Part shown: one piece after another, positions 61,179 through 64,000 of the stretch
How positions within the stretch are numbered: position 1 is the first letter of the stretch
Layout of the letters: every line of letters starts with the position of its first letter
Source of the DNA: CAZWCE01 sp964632505
Lineage (GTDB): Bacteria; Planctomycetota; Planctomycetia; Pirellulales; Thermoguttaceae
Direction of reading: 5' to 3'
Length of the DNA stretch: 64,000 nucleotides
Assembly: GCA_964632505.1 (NCBI GenBank)
Contig: CAZWCE010000014.1
Location: 1-64,000, forward strand
Made by a program: the position numbers and the translations under genes
The notes under the pieces: model-generated
Database searches by the model: none
What the model was told of the DNA's origin: nothing
The model's input: only the letters and a program-made list of their open reading frames with translations

Positions 61179-63209
61179 TCATTTCTCCGTGGTTTCGGGG
61201 AAGTGCTCATCGAGATATTCCCACATCTCCTTGATTTCCCGCTGGAATCCGCCCGAGAGAATCGGGAAACGGCACCAGGTTTTCGGATCGAGGTTCTCAT
61301 CGTCGAGATGGAAGGAAGGGGCATATCGTTCTCTTTTCCATTGATGGCGCGTCCAGAGGCGGAAAAACCGCTCGATCCACGCGCCGATTTTTCGGGGATC
61401 TTCCTCCGGACGGTCGGCCAGCAGGGCGTGAAAGACTTCCACGGGCGAGCGTTTGTCGCGAATCGCCGCTTTTTCGATCCGATCGAGGATCGGATACGGC
61501 ATCAGGTCCTCTTCGTCGGTCTGCTTTCGGTCCTGGGGACGGAGCTCCGCCGTGGGCTGTTGGACGTTGACCGCCCGCAAGGCCGGGAGATTCTTCCTCT
61601 CGCCATCGAGAAGCGGTCCTTCCGTCTCCATCCAGCGAAGCCACTTTCGGAGATAGGCTTTGTCGATGCCGGCGATGGGAGAGAGGCCTCCGCTGGTGTC
61701 GCCGTCCATCGTTGCGTAGCCGGCTGCGGCCTCCGATCGGTTACTCGTGGAAAGCAACAGCGCTCCGCGGATATTTGCCAGCATCCACACTCCCGGCGAT
61801 CGTACCCGCGCCTGAATGTTCTGCAAAGCGATATCGTCCTCCTCCCAGGTGAGCGTGCGACCGATCCCTTGGGAAACCATTTCGACATAGCGGCGAACCA
61901 GCGAATCGACGTCGAACTCCAGAAATGCCGCGCCGGCCGCCTTGGCGACGTCGCGTGCTGCGTTTCTAGTGGTTTCCGAACTGTTGCTGGTCGACTGATA
62001 GACGCAGGTGAGAAGGTGATGCATGATATCTTCGACACTTCGAGCGACTTCCAGTCCGGGGAGATGTCGGAGTTTGTTCAAAAACGCTTTCTTGCCGATG
62101 TCGGCGGTTCCCAGTACGACGCTCAACCAGATCAACGTCGCCACGCTCGACGAATCGGCGCCTCCACTGAGGGAAACAACGTATCCTCCGGAACGGCTCT
62201 TGCGCATGTAATCGTAAAGCCCCAGGGCGACCGTCCGGGAAAACTCCTCTTCCTTCAATGATCCACTCTGTTCCCAAAGGGCTTGTTCGACATGGCGACG
62301 TCGGGGAGATTGTCGCTCGACCGAGAATTCATGTTTCGGCTTTTCGGTGCAAAAAACCGATTCGCTCAAAAGGAACGTGCTCGACTGGATTCGTCCGAGT
62401 TGGACCAGATCCAAATCGACTTGAGCGGTGATGGTCAGGGCGTCCCGATAGGAAAAGCGTTTTCCTTCGGCGAGCATGGTGCCGCCGGCGGCGATCATCG
62501 TCCCCCCGTCGTAGATCACCCGTCCCGCTTCGTTCCCCAACAGATTCGCATATACATAGGCCGTATGGAATGCCCGAGACCCTTCCAGGACGAAACGCCG
62601 ACGGATCTCCTGCTTCCCGAACGCGAAATGGCTGGCGCTGGGATTCAGAATCAAATCGACCCCCCGCTGGACCAGTTTCCCCCCCGGGCGTTGCGCCACC
62701 CAGGCGTCTTCACAGATTTCAAATCCGATGCGAATCCCGTCGATCTCAAAACAGAGGTCGCCGATCGGCACTTCCATGCCGTGAAAATTCATCTCGGTGC
62801 GGACCCCCGCCGGCCAGGGCTTGAACCAGCGGGGCTCGTAGTGGATTCCCTGCCCCGCGAGATTCTGCTTGCAGTGGATTCCGACCAATTCTCCATCGAC
62901 CGCCAAGGCCGCGGCATCGAACACCGCGCCGCTGTAGTATGCCGGAAATCCCAGTGAAACGATCATTCCTTCCGTTTCCGGCAGCAACTCCATGACGCTC
63001 CGGGAAGCGCCGCGAATCGTCGAAGCCGAGGCGAATGCATCTTCGCAGCCGTATCCGGTGATCGACAATTCCGGCAAGCAAAGAATTGTGGCCCCCTCCG
63101 CCCGGGCGGACTCAATCGCCTGACGAATATGGTCGGCGTTTCCCTCCCAATCCAAAGGGGTCTGATTCAATGCGGCCGCCGCGACTGAAATGATGTTCAT
63201 TTTTGCCAT
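61179..63209 (-). CDS. nadE: Glutamine-dependent NAD+ synthetase
   Basis: 676 residues. The N-terminal glutaminase domain of nitrilase fold has its Glu-Lys-Cys triad at E47 (LPELSITGYG), K114 (HCKQNLA) and C166 (FEICEDAW). The C-terminal ATP-pyrophosphatase domain has the SGGADSSS P-loop near residue 365. This is the glutamine-using form, which makes NAD+ from deamido-NAD+, ATP and glutamine in the cytoplasm. Residue ~4 (63200) is an alternative start. The 5-formyltetrahydrofolate cyclo-ligase gene lies 65 nt upstream on the same strand. Confidence 0.95.
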   Translation of the reverse strand: MAKMNIISVAAAALNQTPLDWEGNADHIRQAIESARAEGATILCLPELSITGYGCEDAFASASTIRGASRSVMELLPETEGMIVSLGFPAYYSGAVFDAAALAVDGELVGIHCKQNLAGQGIHYEPRWFKPWPAGVRTEMNFHGMEVPIGDLCFEIDGIRIGFEICEDAWVAQRPGGKLVQRGVDLILNPSASHFAFGKQEIRRRFVLEGSRAFHTAYVYANLLGNEAGRVIYDGGTMIAAGGTMLAEGKRFSYRDALTITAQVDLDLVQLGRIQSSTFLLSESVFCTEKPKHEFSVERQSPRRRHVEQALWEQSGSLKEEEFSRTVALGLYDYMRKSRSGGYVVSLSGGADSSSVATLIWLSVVLGTADIGKKAFLNKLRHLPGLEVARSVEDIMHHLLTCVYQSTSNSSETTRNAARDVAKAAGAAFLEFDVDSLVRRYVEMVSQGIGRTLTWEEDDIALQNIQARVRSPGVWMLANIRGALLLSTSNRSEAAAGYATMDGDTSGGLSPIAGIDKAYLRKWLRWMETEGPLLDGERKNLPALRAVNVQQPTAELRPQDRKQTDEEDLMPYPILDRIEKAAIRDKRSPVEVFHALLADRPEEDPRKIGAWIERFFRLWTRHQWKRERYAPSFHLDDENLDPKTWCRFPILSGGFQREIKEMWEYLDEHFPETTEK

Positions 63210-63274
63210 AGGATGCTCCGGGGCAAAATGTGCTCAAGGAGTTTCGGGTGACTTTTTCATCGTCCATTCGAAAG

Positions 63275-63967
63275 TTAGTGGATCGATTCTCCAGCTCGTG
63301 GTTGACGTGAACCTGGACGGCGATATACTTGTTGCTCAGTGATGATCATGTCGAGGTATCGGTCATGGGGTTCCATCGGAATCTGATCGAAAAGTTGGCA
63401 CTCGAACGACAGTCCCACGGCAATCGCATCGGAACGGAGATTCGGCACGAACTGATCATAGTACCCCTTGCCGCGTCCCAGCCGGGCCCCTTCGAGGTCG
63501 AACGCCAAGCCGGGGAGGATCGCCAAATCGATCTCCTCGGGAGACGCCTTACGCTGGAGGACTTGACGCCAGTGGGGCATCGGTTCGTGAATGCCGAAAG
63601 CCCCCGGGGCGATCTCCGTTTCCATGACCAGTCGAAAAAGGAGTATCTCCCCCTCGACGCAGTAGGGGATCAACACTTTTTTGGGAAGGAGAAAGTCATA
63701 TTCCCAAGGGACGATTCGATCTTTTCCCCTTTCGCTCCCCCCCAATAGAGAGGGGAGCGTGCAGTGGGTCCGGACCTCCGATCCCACATCGAGGTAAAGC
63801 AAGATCGTTTCGGCCGACCGGTATTCCCGGCAGCCCGAGAGCAGATGCCAGATGGCGAGGCTCTTTAAGTCCTTATCAGGGAGGGACTTCCTTCGGGCGA
63901 TCGCTTCTCGCCTCATACGCTCTTTTTTTACCGGATCGGGAGCGATTTTCATCCGTTCACTTTCCAT
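63275..63967 (-). CDS. 5-formyltetrahydrofolate cyclo-ligase
   Basis: 230 residues; GGAG precedes the ATG at 63967, and a second ATG at 63952 is possible. The family motifs are visible: KKERMRREAIARRKSL at the N-terminus (phosphate binding), ILLYLDVGSEVRT, and GARLGRGKGYYDQF in the C-terminal half. The enzyme turns 5-formyltetrahydrofolate into 5,10-methenyltetrahydrofolate with ATP. It is a single-domain cytoplasmic protein of slightly above usual length. The C-terminal ~20 residues are poorly conserved. It lies near the window end and runs toward nadE. Confidence 0.93.
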   Translation of the reverse strand: MESERMKIAPDPVKKERMRREAIARRKSLPDKDLKSLAIWHLLSGCREYRSAETILLYLDVGSEVRTHCTLPSLLGGSERGKDRIVPWEYDFLLPKKVLIPYCVEGEILLFRLVMETEIAPGAFGIHEPMPHWRQVLQRKASPEEIDLAILPGLAFDLEGARLGRGKGYYDQFVPNLRSDAIAVGLSFECQLFDQIPMEPHDRYLDMIITEQQVYRRPGSRQPRAGESIH

Positions 63968-64000
63968 CGGTCTCCAGCGGACACGCGCTGCGACACGAAA

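Noticed and set aside
61125..62261. A 378-codon plus-strand frame starting inside RNA copy B
   Set aside because: Most of it is antisense to nadE. The matching first residues in both element copies come from the conserved RNA sequence, with non-conservative changes and no ribosome-binding site.
1..64000. CRISPR arrays, prophage, transposase genes or rRNA
   Set aside because: No regular short direct repeats, integrase, transposase or rRNA sequence was seen. The only dispersed repeat found is the ~104-nt element.

Overview
The window looks like a chromosomal segment of a Planctomycetota bacterium, probably near Pirellulales. No rRNA or marker tree was available, so this rests on gene content: three formylglycine-type sulfatases, Gfo/Idh/MocA and DUF4838 proteins, an SHD1-like lipoprotein, an ExbB/ExbD locus linked to a giant membrane-anchored PQQ-type propeller, a DUF4175-like giant membrane protein, a PduS/PduT pair and disordered Glu/Arg-rich proteins. 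Coding density is high, GC is moderately high, and most genes lie on the minus strand in long runs.

Layout. 1-5.7 kb: the 5' part of a DNA-repair-type radical SAM gene that breaks off in AT-rich sequence at the window edge, a secreted DUF4838 protein, an SMP-30-like propeller and a cytochrome b/ethylbenzene-dehydrogenase-like heme protein. 5.9-10.0 kb: a four-gene molybdate/tungstate-type ABC operon with two different binding lipoproteins. 10.5-14.7 kb (plus strand): a membrane protein, a MacB/FtsX-type permease and its ATPase behind a good sigma70-type promoter. 14.8-18.2 kb: a disordered repeat protein, an Old Yellow Enzyme-type flavoenzyme and an isochorismatase-fold hydrolase. 18.2-21.3 kb: ispG divergent from an OprP/O-type porin gene.

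21.3-33.8 kb: eight co-oriented minus-strand genes (terpene-cyclase-fold/HEAT protein, a one-TM TonB-like protein, ExbB, two ExbDs, a 1190-residue propeller protein, a family-5 solute-binding protein, a secreted protein). Together they suggest a proton-driven envelope machine that I cannot match to a described system. 33.8-35.1 kb: a gene-poor stretch with one copy of a structured repeat and tRNA-Phe(GAA). 35.1-44.9 kb: sulfatases, an iron alcohol dehydrogenase, a Tat-exported oxidoreductase and an amidohydrolase, consistent with polysaccharide or small-molecule catabolism. 44.9-50.4 kb: tandem SPFH proteins, a TPR protein and BipA/TypA. 50.5-55.3 kb: PduT-like shell protein, PduS-like flavo-iron-sulfur protein, galactokinase and a radical SAM/SPASM protein. 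55.4-64 kb: an SHD1-like lipoprotein coupled to a giant membrane protein, the second copy of the structured repeat, NAD synthetase and 5-formyltetrahydrofolate cyclo-ligase.

The most notable observation outside ordinary genes is a ~104-nt element present twice (34378-34482 minus; 61059-61161 plus). The copies are about 80% identical by hand alignment, and a hairpin changes on both sides while keeping its pairing, which points to a structured non-coding RNA.
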